The notes under the pieces: model-generated
The model's input: only the letters and a program-made list of their open reading frames with translations
Told to the model about the DNA's origin: nothing
Databases searched by the model: none
Shown: positions 1 through 9,934 of the stretch, piece after piece
How positions within the stretch are numbered: position 1 is the stretch's first letter
Layout of the letters: every line of letters starts with the position of its first letter
Made by a program: the position numbers and the translations under genes
DNA from: Variovorax sp. MHTC-1
Lineage (GTDB): Bacteria > Pseudomonadota > Gammaproteobacteria > Burkholderiales > Burkholderiaceae_C
Length of the DNA stretch: 64,000 bases
NCBI RefSeq assembly: GCF_003984645.1
Contig: NZ_RWKI01000010.1
Span: 1-64,000 of the forward strand
Reading direction: 5' to 3'

Positions 1-1086
1 CCGGCGCAGGAATTTTCTCAACATCAGCTTGGCGGGGCTGCTGCCGAAGATCAGCTGCGAATACGAGACGAACAGGTCCCTGGGAAGCAGCACGCTGCCG
101 TAGTAGTAGATGCGGTACTGGCGGGGTCCGCGGCGGGTGTCCGGATGGCGCAGCACCTTCCACAGCAGCACGAGGTCCTTGCCCTCCCCGGACAGCCAGC
201 GTTCGAGGAAGCTGAGCCAGAGATAGCCCCCTTGATCGTCCAGCGGCCGCCACAAGGAAGCCGCGCCGGGCTTGATCTTCTCGAGCTGGTTGCGCAGCCA
301 GACATCGAAGCGCCGGGCCCGTTGCAGCGTTTTCCTGATCTGCTCCAGCGAGACCATCGACCCCGACGAAATCGACGTGAGATGAATGCGATAGCGTGTC
401 AGCGGTTCGGGAATCCAGGCGGTCGGGCTCAGCAGCGTGGCGGCGGTGCAAAGCTGCAGGTCCTGGTACATGAGCCGGTCGCTGTCCAAGTGGCCGATGG
501 CCGAGAGGACCTCGCGCCTGAAGGCGAGCGCCGAAGTCAATGCGAGAACGGGGGTCGAGGCGGCCTTCAATGCTTCCGCAGCGAGCCAGCCCTCGGGCCC
601 CTTGCCGCCGGGATAGTAGGGCGCGAGGCCCAGCCGGGGCTGCAGCTCGGAAAAACGCATCATGCTGTGGTGGACCCATCCGGGGCGATGCCCGTCCACG
701 CGGCCGCGCAACGCGGCGAGCACCTTTTCGATGCGCTCCGGCACCATGGTGTCGTCGGCGTCGAGCAGGACCATCACGTCGCCGGAGCATGCGGCGAGCG
801 CGGCATTCGTCGCCGCGCAGATGCCTCCGTTCGACTGGTGGATCGCCCGGATCTGCGGCAGGCGCGCCGCATAGCCGTTCAGCACCTCCGCGGTGTCGTC
901 GGTCGAGCCGTCATTCACGACGACGATTTCGTCCGCGGGGAGGGTCTGGGCGAGACAGCTTTCCAGGCACTCGGCAAGGAAGCGGCCGTAGTTGAAGCAG
1001 ATGATGGCGATGCTCACCTTCGGCACGGCCGGCAGTTCCGGTATCGCCAATGGCTCGAGCGCAATCTGGACAGGCGCGGTGGACAT
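1..1086 (-). CDS. Family 2 glycosyltransferase (3' end outside window)
   Basis: The gene starts with ATG at 1086 and stays open for 362 codons to the left edge, so its C-terminus is missing. The N-terminal third shows a GT-A nucleotide-sugar fold of glycosyltransferase family 2: the hydrophobic strand VSIAIICFNYGRF, then NDGSTDDT, then LLDADDTM, which holds the metal-binding DxD motif. The family transfers a sugar from a nucleotide donor to a lipid, glycan or protein acceptor, usually at the cytoplasmic face of the membrane. The acceptor cannot be read from the sequence. No partner sugar genes are visible, because the only neighbour inside the window is an unrelated IclR regulator 112 bases upstream. 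Confidence 0.85.
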   Translation of the reverse strand, partial: MSTAPVQIALEPLAIPELPAVPKVSIAIICFNYGRFLAECLESCLAQTLPADEIVVVNDGSTDDTAEVLNGYAARLPQIRAIHQSNGGICAATNAALAACSGDVMVLLDADDTMVPERIEKVLAALRGRVDGHRPGWVHHSMMRFSELQPRLGLAPYYPGGKGPEGWLAAEALKAASTPVLALTSALAFRREVLSAIGHLDSDRLMYQDLQLCTAATLLSPTAWIPEPLTRYRIHLTSISSGSMVSLEQIRKTLQRARRFDVWLRNQLEKIKPGAASLWRPLDDQGGYLWLSFLERWLSGEGKDLVLLWKVLRHPDTRRGPRQYRIYYYGSVLLPRDLFVSYSQLIFGSSPAKLMLRKFLRR

Positions 1087-1198
1087 GGGGTCTCCCCTGC
1101 TATCGATGAACGCGTACCGGAGGCGGCAACCAGCCGCGCTGAATTTTGCCAGCGCGGCGAGTTGCGCGCCATCGTTTTCATGCATCGGGCCGCCGGCC

Positions 1199-1984
1199 TC
1201 AAAGCAGCCGCGAAACCTCCACCGCCGCGGCCAGCAGCGCCGGCAGCATGGTCTCCTGCATCACCTTCGCGCTGGTGCGGTTGGCCTGGCCGCTGATGTT
1301 GAGCGCCGCCACCATGCGGCCGGCGCGGTCGACGATCGGCGCGGCGATCGAGATCAGGCCTTCCTCCAGCTCCTGGTTGACCAGGCACCAGCGCTGGCGC
1401 CGCGCCTGCACGACCTTGGCAAAGAGGGCGTCGATGTCGGTCAGGGTGTGGCGCGTGAAGGCTTCGAGCGTCGAGGCTTCGAGCCGCGCGCGCACTTCCT
1501 CGTCGTCCAGGTCGGCCAGCAGCAGGCGGCCCATCGAGGTGCAGTAGGCCGGCAGGCGCGAGCCCACGCCGAGGCTGATGCGCATGATCTTGTGCGTCGG
1601 CACGCGCATCACGTAGACGATGTCGGTGGCATCGAGCACCGCCGCCGAGCACGACTCCTGTACCTGCTGCACCAGCGCTTCCATCACCGGCTCGGCGCGG
1701 TTCCAGATCGGCATCGACGAGAGGTAAGCGAAACCGAGGTCGAGGATGCGCGGCGTCAGCGCGAAGAGCTTGCCGTCGGAACCGACGTAGCCCAGCGTCT
1801 GCAGCGTGAGCAGGATGCGGCGCGCACCCGCACGCGTGAGGCCGCTCGCGGCCGCCACCTCGCTCAGCGTCTGGCGCGGCGCGCCGGCGCTGAAGGAGCG
1901 GATCACCTGCAGGCCGCGCGCGAAGGACTGCACGTAGCTGTCGCCGGGCGTCGGTGGGTCGGCTTGCTTCTTTTGGGTTGCCAT
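1199..1984 (-). CDS. IclR family regulator of the pca genes (PcaR/PcaU-like)
   Basis: This 261-residue protein has the IclR layout: an N-terminal winged helix (QSFARGLQVIRSF to about residue 90, with LSEVAAASGLTRAGARRIL as the helix-turn-helix) and a C-terminal effector domain (SAAVLDATDIVYVMR, MGRLLLADL, ISIAAPIVD). It is divergent from pcaI, pcaJ and pcaF, so the likely effector is 3-oxoadipate or protocatechuate and the likely targets are these genes and itself. The start at 1984 is preceded by a strong AAGGAGG about 10 bases upstream and a TATAAT -10 box at 2009-2014 on the same strand. The assignment to the Pca subgroup rests on gene context and on the operator architecture. Confidence 0.9.
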   Translation of the reverse strand: MATQKKQADPPTPGDSYVQSFARGLQVIRSFSAGAPRQTLSEVAAASGLTRAGARRILLTLQTLGYVGSDGKLFALTPRILDLGFAYLSSMPIWNRAEPVMEALVQQVQESCSAAVLDATDIVYVMRVPTHKIMRISLGVGSRLPAYCTSMGRLLLADLDDEEVRARLEASTLEAFTRHTLTDIDALFAKVVQARRQRWCLVNQELEEGLISIAAPIVDRAGRMVAALNISGQANRTSAKVMQETMLPALLAAAVEVSRLL

Positions 1985-2008
1985 CGGGGTCGATCCTCCT
2001 TAGAATTC

Positions 2009-2014
2009 ATTATA
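2009..2014 (-). promoter_or_regulatory. -10 box of the IclR regulator gene
   Basis: The minus strand reads a perfect TATAAT here, 24 bases before the regulator's ATG. The best -35 match with a 17-base spacer is TTCGCA (2032-2037), which is weak and lies inside the operator half-sites. Binding of the regulator would therefore cover its own -35 region, which suggests autoregulation. Confidence 0.55.
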
Positions 2015-2039
2015 CGAACACTTGTTCGGTATGCGAACA
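2015..2039. promoter_or_regulatory. PcaU/PcaR-type three-half-site operator
   Basis: Three CGAACA half-sites are visible: CGAACA at 2015-2020, its inverse TGTTCG at 2023-2028 (together a perfect CGAACA-CT-TGTTCG palindrome), and a direct CGAACA at 2034-2039. Two inverted repeats plus a third in direct orientation about one helical turn away is the arrangement known for PcaU-type IclR regulators. The site lies between the divergent regulator and pcaI starts and overlaps the regulator's promoter. Confidence 0.7.
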
Positions 2040-2088
2040 TATTTGCATCCCGGGGTGTTTCGCTTCTTTCCACCCCGGAGACAGATAC

Positions 2089-2784
2089 ATGATCAACAAG
2101 ATCGCGCGCTCGGTCGCCGATGCCATGGCCGGCATCAAGGACGGCGCCACGGTGCTCATCGGCGGCTTCGGCACCGCCGGCATTCCCGGCGAGCTCATCG
2201 ACGGCCTGATCGAGCAGGGCGCCCGCGACCTCACCGTTGTCAACAACAATGCCGGCAACGGCGACACCGGCCTGGCCGCGCTGCTGAAGGCCGGGCGCGT
2301 GCGCAAGATCATCTGCAGCTTTCCGCGCCAGGCCGACAGCCATGTGTTCGACGGCCTCTACCGCGCCGGCACGCTCGAGCTCGAACTGGTGCCGCAAGGC
2401 AATCTGGCGGAGCGCATCCGCGCGGCCGGCGCCGGCATCGGCGCCTTCTTCTGCCCGACCGGCTTCGGCACCCAGCTGGCCGGCGAGCGCGAGACGCGCG
2501 AGATCGACGGCAAGCAATACGTGCTGGAGTACCCGATCCGCGGCGATGTCGCGCTGATCAAGGCCGAGCGCGGCGACCGCTGGGGCAACCTTGCTTACCG
2601 CAAGGCGGCGCGCAACTTCGGTCCCGTGATGGCCATGGCGTCGGACCGCACCATCGCCACCGTGCACGAGATCGCCGAGCTCGGCGAGATGGACCCAGAA
2701 GCCATCGTCACGCCCGGCATCTTCGTTCACCAGATCGTCAAGATCGACCGTGTGGCGACGCAAGCCGGCGGCTTCAAAAAATGA
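2089..2784 (+). CDS. pcaI: 3-oxoadipate CoA-transferase subunit A
   Basis: This 231-residue protein is the alpha subunit of a family I CoA-transferase. Visible family features are the glycine-rich GATVLIGGFGTAGIPGELI near residue 20, VVNNNAGNGDTGL, and GAFFCPTGFGTQL in the middle. With PcaJ it moves CoA from succinyl-CoA to 3-oxoadipate, the penultimate step of the beta-ketoadipate pathway. The ATG at 2089 has GGAG about eight bases upstream. Unusually for this gene pair, 162 bases that hold a dispersed repeat separate it from pcaJ. A general 3-oxoacid CoA-transferase (ScoA-like) is the alternative. The neighbouring thiolase and IclR regulator favour the pca role. Confidence 0.88.
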   Translation: MINKIARSVADAMAGIKDGATVLIGGFGTAGIPGELIDGLIEQGARDLTVVNNNAGNGDTGLAALLKAGRVRKIICSFPRQADSHVFDGLYRAGTLELELVPQGNLAERIRAAGAGIGAFFCPTGFGTQLAGERETREIDGKQYVLEYPIRGDVALIKAERGDRWGNLAYRKAARNFGPVMAMASDRTIATVHEIAELGEMDPEAIVTPGIFVHQIVKIDRVATQAGGFKK

Positions 2785-2805
2785 AGCCCACCCCCGTTGC
2801 TTGCT

Positions 2806-2884
2806 CACTTCGTGTAGCCACCTCCCCCCTCGAGGGGGCGACACCAGCGGCCCGGCAAAGCCGGTTCCGCGGTGTCTCCCGAAC
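2806..2884 (+). repeat. Dispersed intergenic repeat, copy A
   Basis: This is a roughly 80-base element that begins CACTTCGTGTA, has the palindromic core CCCCCCTCGAGGGGG and continues with CAGCGGCCCGGC, AAGCCGGTTCCGCGG and CCCGAAC. The same order of blocks occurs on the minus strand at 21186-21267, and shorter related copies lie at 25678-25740 and 57956-57999. This copy separates pcaI from pcaJ. Confidence 0.8.
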
Positions 2885-2946
2885 GGGCTTCGCTTCGCTT
2901 GCCGCGGAATTCACCGCGTGCTGCATCAATTCGATGGAGATCTGAG

Positions 2947-3594
2947 ATGACCGCCAGCTACCAACGCCGCACCAAGGACCAGCTCGCCGCCCGCGTCGCG
3001 CAGGACATCTTCGACGGCGCCGTCGTCAACCTCGGCATCGGCCAGCCGACCCTGGTCGCCAACCACCTGCCTGCCGGCCGCGAGGTCATCCTGCACAGCG
3101 AGAACGGCATCCTCGGCATGGGTCCGGCACCGGCCGAAGGCCAGGAAGACTACGACCTCATCAACGCCGGCAAGCAGCCGGTCACGCTGCTGCCGGGCGG
3201 CGCGTACTTCCACCATGCCGACAGCTTCGCGATGATGCGCGGCGGCCATCTCGACATCTGCGTGCTCGGCGCCTTCCAGGTCTCGGCCACGGGCGATCTC
3301 GCGAACTGGAGCACCGGCGAGGAAGGCGCCATCCCCGCGGTCGGCGGCGCGATGGACCTGGCCATCGGCGCCAAGCAGACCTGGGTGATGATGGATTTGC
3401 TGACCAAGAAGGGCGAGAGCAAGATCGTCGAGGTATGCAGCTACCCGCTGACCGGCATCGGCTGCGTGAAGCGCGTGTACGCCGACCTCGCCACCCTGGA
3501 ATGCACGCCTTCCGGCTTGAAGCTGATCGACAAGGTCGAAGGCCTCGAGCATGCGGAGCTCGAAAAGCTGGTCGGCCTGCCGATCGCCATCTGA
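2947..3594 (+). CDS. pcaJ: 3-oxoadipate CoA-transferase subunit B
   Basis: This 215-residue beta subunit of the CoA-transferase carries the SENGILGMGP motif (about residues 56-65), whose glutamate forms the covalent glutamyl-CoA intermediate in family I CoA-transferases. The end of the protein (PSGLKLIDKVEGLEHAELEKL) is typical for the B subunit. It pairs with PcaI. The start ATG at 2947 follows GGAGATCTGAG, which gives a good ribosome binding site after the repeat. It is followed after 25 bases by the thiolase gene, and the three genes probably form one transcription unit from the promoter before pcaI. Confidence 0.9.
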   Translation: MTASYQRRTKDQLAARVAQDIFDGAVVNLGIGQPTLVANHLPAGREVILHSENGILGMGPAPAEGQEDYDLINAGKQPVTLLPGGAYFHHADSFAMMRGGHLDICVLGAFQVSATGDLANWSTGEEGAIPAVGGAMDLAIGAKQTWVMMDLLTKKGESKIVEVCSYPLTGIGCVKRVYADLATLECTPSGLKLIDKVEGLEHAELEKLVGLPIAI

Positions 3595-3619
3595 CGACAA
3601 CTTCGACGAGAGACACACC

Positions 3620-4822
<1,203 letters not shown>

Positions 4823-4869
4823 TGCGCCTCGCTCGACGCCGCACTGTTTCGATAACGCAGGAGACTTCC

Positions 4870-5871
4870 TTGCTTTTCAGATCCCCGATCTCGCGCCGCA
4901 GCGTTGCGGCGGCAGCGCTTGCCCTGGCCGCCGGCGCCTTGCTGCCCGCGGCCGCCGGCGCGCAGCAGCAATTCCCGTCCAAGCCGGTGCGCATCATCAC
5001 GCCCTTCCCGGTGGGCGGCGGCCCGGACGGCGTGGCGCGCCTGGTGGCCGACAAGCTGTCGCGCGCCTGGGGCCAGCCGGTGGTGGTCGAGAACCGGCCC
5101 GGCGGCAACGGCTTCATCGCCATCGATGCCTGGAAGCGCGGCGCCAAGGACGGGCACGACCTGCTGGTGCTCGACAACGTGCACCTCGCGGCCTATCCGG
5201 CGCTGTTCAAGAAGCTGCCGTACGACCCGGCCAAGGACTTCGACGCGCTGCTGCCGCTGTTCAAGGCCTACTTCTTCTTCACCGTGCCGGCCAACAGCAA
5301 GTACAAGACGGTGGGCGACCTGATCGCCGATGCCAAGGCCAACCCCGGCAAGCTCAACTACGGCTCCTGGTCGGTGGGCAACCCGGTGCACCTGGGCTCC
5401 GAACTCTTCGAATCGGCCACGGGCACGCAGATGGAGCACGTGATCTACAAGGAAACCACGCAGCTCTACACCTCGGTCTCGACCGGCGAGCTCGCCTTCG
5501 CGCTCGGCACCAGCGCGACGGCCGGCCCGCTGCAGCGCGCCGGCAAGCTGCGCTTCCTGGCAGCGGCGGCGCCCCAACGCGTCGCGGCCTTCCCGGACGT
5601 GCCGACGGTCGCCGAATCGGGTGGCCCCAAGGGCTTCGAGGTCACCGGTTGGAACGCAATCGCGGTGCCGCAGGGCCTGCCTGCTGCGGTGACCGACAAG
5701 ATCAAGCGCGACATCGAGAAGGGACTGGCCGAAGCCGATGTGCAGGAGAAGTTCAAGAGCTTCGGCTACGAGCCCTTCCCGACCACGCGCGAGCAGTTCA
5801 ACCAGTTCGTGCAGAGCGAGACCCGGCGCTTCGGCGAGGTGATCAAAAAGGCGAACGTCTCGCTCGACTAA
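4870..5871 (+). CDS. Bug/TctC family periplasmic solute-binding protein
   Basis: This 333-residue protein has a signal peptide (SRRSVAAAALALAAGALLPAAAGAQ) followed by the Bug family start FPSKPVRIITPFPVGGGPDGVARLVADKLS and VVENRPGGNGFIA. Bug proteins bind organic acids or aromatic acids in the periplasm. I chose a TTG start at 4870 because AGGAG lies six bases before it. An in-frame ATG at 4822 overlaps the pcaF stop codon but would put 16 extra residues in front of the signal peptide. No TctA/TctB membrane genes are nearby, so it is an orphan binding protein. Its place after pcaF suggests a role in uptake or sensing of an aromatic acid. Confidence 0.85.
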   Translation: MLFRSPISRRSVAAAALALAAGALLPAAAGAQQQFPSKPVRIITPFPVGGGPDGVARLVADKLSRAWGQPVVVENRPGGNGFIAIDAWKRGAKDGHDLLVLDNVHLAAYPALFKKLPYDPAKDFDALLPLFKAYFFFTVPANSKYKTVGDLIADAKANPGKLNYGSWSVGNPVHLGSELFESATGTQMEHVIYKETTQLYTSVSTGELAFALGTSATAGPLQRAGKLRFLAAAAPQRVAAFPDVPTVAESGGPKGFEVTGWNAIAVPQGLPAAVTDKIKRDIEKGLAEADVQEKFKSFGYEPFPTTREQFNQFVQSETRRFGEVIKKANVSLD

Positions 5872-6800
5872 GCCTCCTGCTGCCACACCAGCGTGGCCGC
5901 CGCGAGGTCTTCGAGCGCGCTGCCGACGGCCTTGAAGATGGTGCGCTCGCTGTCGTCGGCGCGTCCGCCGCGCGTGCCGCGGCACAGCTCGGCGAGCGTG
6001 GCCTGGACGCCCTCGCGCGAAAGCGTGCCGGCCGCGATCGCATCGAGCAGATCGCCGGCCTTCGAGAGCGCTTCATCGGTGTCGACGAAGGTCCGCGCAC
6101 CGGCGAAGCAGGCCGGGTCGGCCTCGCGCATCTGCGGTGTGAAGCTGCCGATCAGATCGAGGTGGGACCCAGGGGACAGCCATTCGCCCCGAACGAGCGG
6201 CGAGGTGGCGAGTGTCGCGCAGCTCACGATGTCGGCGTTGCGCACGGCAGCCTCGAGGTCGCTCACGGCCTGCGCGTTCCAGCCTTCGCTGCGCCATTGC
6301 GCGGCCAGCGCTTCCGCGCCCTCGGGCCGGTGGTTCCACACCTGCACTTCGTCGATCGCGCGCACGCTGGCATGCGCGGCCGGCAGCAGGCGCGCGACGC
6401 GGCCGGTGCCGAGCACGAGCAGGCGCCGCGCATCCGAGCGTGCGAGAAAGGAAGCGCCGAGCGCCGAAGCCGCCGCCGTGCGGTGCGCGGTGATCTCGTT
6501 GCCGTCCATCAGCGCGAGCGGCACGCCGGTGTGCGCGTCGTAAAGCACATAGGTCGCGTGCAGGCCGGGCAGGCCGTGCGCGCTGTTGCCTGGAAAGATG
6601 TTGATGGTCTTGATGCCGAGGTAGCCCGCCTCGCTCCAGGCCGGCATGATCAGCACGGTGCCGCGATCGGCGCCGGCTTCGATGGCATGCACATGGCGAG
6701 GCGGCACGCTGACTGCGCCGGCGAAGGCGTCGCGCAAGGCGGGCACCAGGCGGGTGAAATGCAGCGCGCTGCGGGTGCGGTGCTCGTCGAAGTGCTTCAT
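5868..6800 (-). CDS. Ornithine cyclodeaminase / mu-crystallin family protein
   Basis: This 310-residue protein carries LGIKTINIFPGN, LMDGNEITAHRTAAASALG and the Rossmann segment RRLLVLGTGRVARLLPAAH, which are characteristic of the ornithine cyclodeaminase/mu-crystallin fold. Members are NAD(P)-dependent and include ornithine cyclodeaminase, alanine dehydrogenase and pyrroline-2-carboxylate reductase, so the substrate is open. Its TAG stop at 5868-5870 overlaps the TAA stop of the convergent binding-protein gene (5869-5871), so the two genes share bases at their ends. It starts 13 bases after the end of rtcR on the same strand and may be cotranscribed with it, though no functional link is evident. 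Confidence 0.82.
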   Translation of the reverse strand: MKHFDEHRTRSALHFTRLVPALRDAFAGAVSVPPRHVHAIEAGADRGTVLIMPAWSEAGYLGIKTINIFPGNSAHGLPGLHATYVLYDAHTGVPLALMDGNEITAHRTAAASALGASFLARSDARRLLVLGTGRVARLLPAAHASVRAIDEVQVWNHRPEGAEALAAQWRSEGWNAQAVSDLEAAVRNADIVSCATLATSPLVRGEWLSPGSHLDLIGSFTPQMREADPACFAGARTFVDTDEALSKAGDLLDAIAAGTLSREGVQATLAELCRGTRGGRADDSERTIFKAVGSALEDLAAATLVWQQEA

Positions 6801-6813
6801 GGCGTGGTCGGCA

Positions 6814-8415
<1,602 letters not shown>

Positions 8416-8426
8416 GGAGATAAAAA

Positions 8427-8444
8427 ACTAGCGAGCATTCTAGT
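8427..8444. promoter_or_regulatory. Inverted repeat, candidate RtcR upstream activating site
   Basis: ACTAG and CTAGT form a perfect inverted repeat separated by eight bases, 12 bases upstream of the rtcR start and about 100 bases upstream of the -24 element of rtcB. Enhancer-binding proteins normally bind 80-150 bases upstream of a sigma-54 promoter, so the position fits. The arms are short and the RtcR motif is not known to me, so this is only a candidate. Confidence 0.25.
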
Positions 8445-8540
8445 CATCCGAGGTCCGCTGTCCATGGGCGCCATCGGGCTCGCCGCAATAAATCCTTTTC
8501 CATCAACGACTTGGTCTTTGGTGGCGTTGCAGCCCTCGGG

Positions 8541-8557
8541 TTGGCACACTCTTCGCA
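8541..8557 (+). promoter_or_regulatory. Sigma-54 (-24/-12) promoter of rtcB
   Basis: The sequence TTGGCACACTCTTCGCA has the GG (8543-8544) and GC (8555-8556) dinucleotides separated by exactly ten bases, and the -24 half TTGGCAC is perfect. The -12 half is TCGCA instead of TTGCA. Transcription would start near 8568, which gives a leader of about 70 bases before the rtcB start codon. The divergent rtcR gene encodes the matching activator. Confidence 0.85.
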
Positions 8558-8591
8558 GACAAGACGGCAAGCGCCGTTGTGGCGTGAGTCG

Positions 8592-8616
8592 GGGAGGGTG
8601 CAATCGGCACCCTCCC
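8592..8616 (+). other. Perfect 10-bp hairpin in the rtcB leader
   Basis: GGGAGGGTGC (8592-8601) pairs perfectly with GCACCCTCCC (8607-8616) around the five-base loop AATCG. It would begin about 25 bases after the predicted transcription start and ends 20 bases before the rtcB ATG, directly before the purine-rich GAGAGAGAGAG ribosome binding region. No U-tract follows, so it is not a typical terminator. A role in mRNA stability, translation control or binding of the operon's own RNA enzymes is possible. Confidence 0.7.
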
Positions 8617-8636
8617 GAACGAGAGAGAGAGAAGTC

Positions 8637-9860
8637 ATGCAACAGAACTACGAACTGCACGAGGTCGAGAACGGCGTCCCGGTGAAGATGTGGACCCGCG
8701 GCGTGCCCGTCGAAGACGAAGCGCGGCAGCAGCTGCAGAATGCGGCGCGCCTGCCGATCGTGTTCAGGCACATCGCGGCCATGCCCGACGTGCACTACGG
8801 CATCGGTGCGACCGTGGGCTCGGTGATCCCGACCTTCAGGGCGATCATTCCGGCTGCGGTCGGCGTGGACATCGGCTGCGGAATGATGGCGTGCAAGACC
8901 ACGCTGCAGGCGAACGATCTGCCCGACAACCTGGGGCCGCTGCGCGCCGCGATCGAGAAGGCCGTGCCGCATGGCTCCAACCCGAAGCGCCAGGGCCGCG
9001 ACAAGGGCGCATGGGAAACCCCGCCCGACGAAACCGATGCCGCGTGGGCGAAGCTCGCCGACGAATTCGACGCCATCTGCGAGGACTACCCGCGCCTCGC
9101 GAACACCAACAACCACAAGCACCTGGGAACGCTGGGCACCGGCAACCACTTCATCGAGGTCTGCCTCGACCAGCAGGGCGCCGTGTGGTTCATGCTGCAC
9201 TCGGGTTCGCGCGGCGTCGGCAATGCCATCGGCACCCACTTCATCGAGCTCGCGAAGAAGGATGCCGAGCAGCACCAGCGCAACCTGCCCGACCAGGACC
9301 TGGCGTACTTCGAGGAAGGCGCCAAGTACTTCGGCGACTACGTGCGTGCGGTCGGCTGGGCGCAGAAGTTCGCGCGCGCGAACCGCGAAGTGATGATGCA
9401 GCGCGTGGTCGCGGCCGCGCGCAAGGTCGTCGCCAAGCCCTTCGAGGCGCACGTGGAAGCGGTGAACTGCCACCACAACTACGTGAGCCGCGAAACGCAC
9501 TTCGGCGAGGACGTGTTCGTCACGCGCAAGGGCGCCGTGAGCGCCAAGGCCGGCGAGCTCGGCATCATCCCCGGCAGCATGGGCGCCAAGAGCTACATCG
9601 TGCGCGGCAAGGGCAACCCCGAGAGCTTCATGAGCTGCAGCCACGGCGCCGGCCGCAAGATGAGCCGCACCAAGGCGAAGAAGCTCTACACGGTGGCCGA
9701 CCAGATCGCCGCCACCGAGGGCGTGGAATGCCGCAAGGACGCCGATGTGATCGACGAGATCCCGATGGCCTACAAGGACATCGACGCGGTGATGGAGGCG
9801 CAGAAGGACCTGGTGGAGGTGGTGTACACGCTCAAGCAGGTGGTGTGCGTGAAGGGGTAG
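8637..9860 (+). CDS. rtcB: RNA-splicing ligase RtcB
   Basis: This 407-residue protein is close in length to the 408-residue E. coli RtcB. It retains the metal and catalytic residues: Cys81 in VDIGCGM, His171 in GTGNHFIEV, His188 in LHSGSRG, the VNCHHNYV pair near 279-280 and His336 in SCSHGAGRKMSR, the histidine that becomes guanylylated. RtcB joins 2',3'-cyclic phosphate or 3'-phosphate RNA ends to 5'-OH ends using GTP and Mn2+. The ATG at 8637 is the first good start after the sigma-54 promoter and hairpin. An accessory gene follows after 74 bases, before rtcA. Confidence 0.96.
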   Translation: MQQNYELHEVENGVPVKMWTRGVPVEDEARQQLQNAARLPIVFRHIAAMPDVHYGIGATVGSVIPTFRAIIPAAVGVDIGCGMMACKTTLQANDLPDNLGPLRAAIEKAVPHGSNPKRQGRDKGAWETPPDETDAAWAKLADEFDAICEDYPRLANTNNHKHLGTLGTGNHFIEVCLDQQGAVWFMLHSGSRGVGNAIGTHFIELAKKDAEQHQRNLPDQDLAYFEEGAKYFGDYVRAVGWAQKFARANREVMMQRVVAAARKVVAKPFEAHVEAVNCHHNYVSRETHFGEDVFVTRKGAVSAKAGELGIIPGSMGAKSYIVRGKGNPESFMSCSHGAGRKMSRTKAKKLYTVADQIAATEGVECRKDADVIDEIPMAYKDIDAVMEAQKDLVEVVYTLKQVVCVKG

Positions 9861-9896
9861 GGCGAGGACTTTGTCCATCGCCCCGGCGGAGAGGGA

Positions 9897-9917
9897 AGGC
9901 GCAATCTCTTGGCGCCT
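9897..9917 (+). other. Small hairpin before the ribosome binding site of the HEAT-like gene
   Basis: AGGCGC (9897-9902) pairs with GCGCCT (9912-9917) around a nine-base loop, four bases before the GGAGG ribosome binding site (9921-9925) of the next gene. Like the rtcB leader hairpin it sits directly upstream of a translation start. Short GC-rich inverted repeats are common in such DNA, so significance is uncertain. Confidence 0.4.
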
Positions 9918-9934
9918 CATGGAGGATCAGAGCG

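Noticed and set aside
145..1296. Long plus-strand open frame over the left end
   Set aside because: It is antisense to a glycosyltransferase gene that has clear motifs on the minus strand. The translated product has no recognisable domain and an arginine- and alanine-rich shadow composition.
8690..9934. N-terminal extension of the HEAT-like gene through rtcB
   Set aside because: It is the second-frame shadow of rtcB. The real start at 9935 has GGAGG directly upstream.
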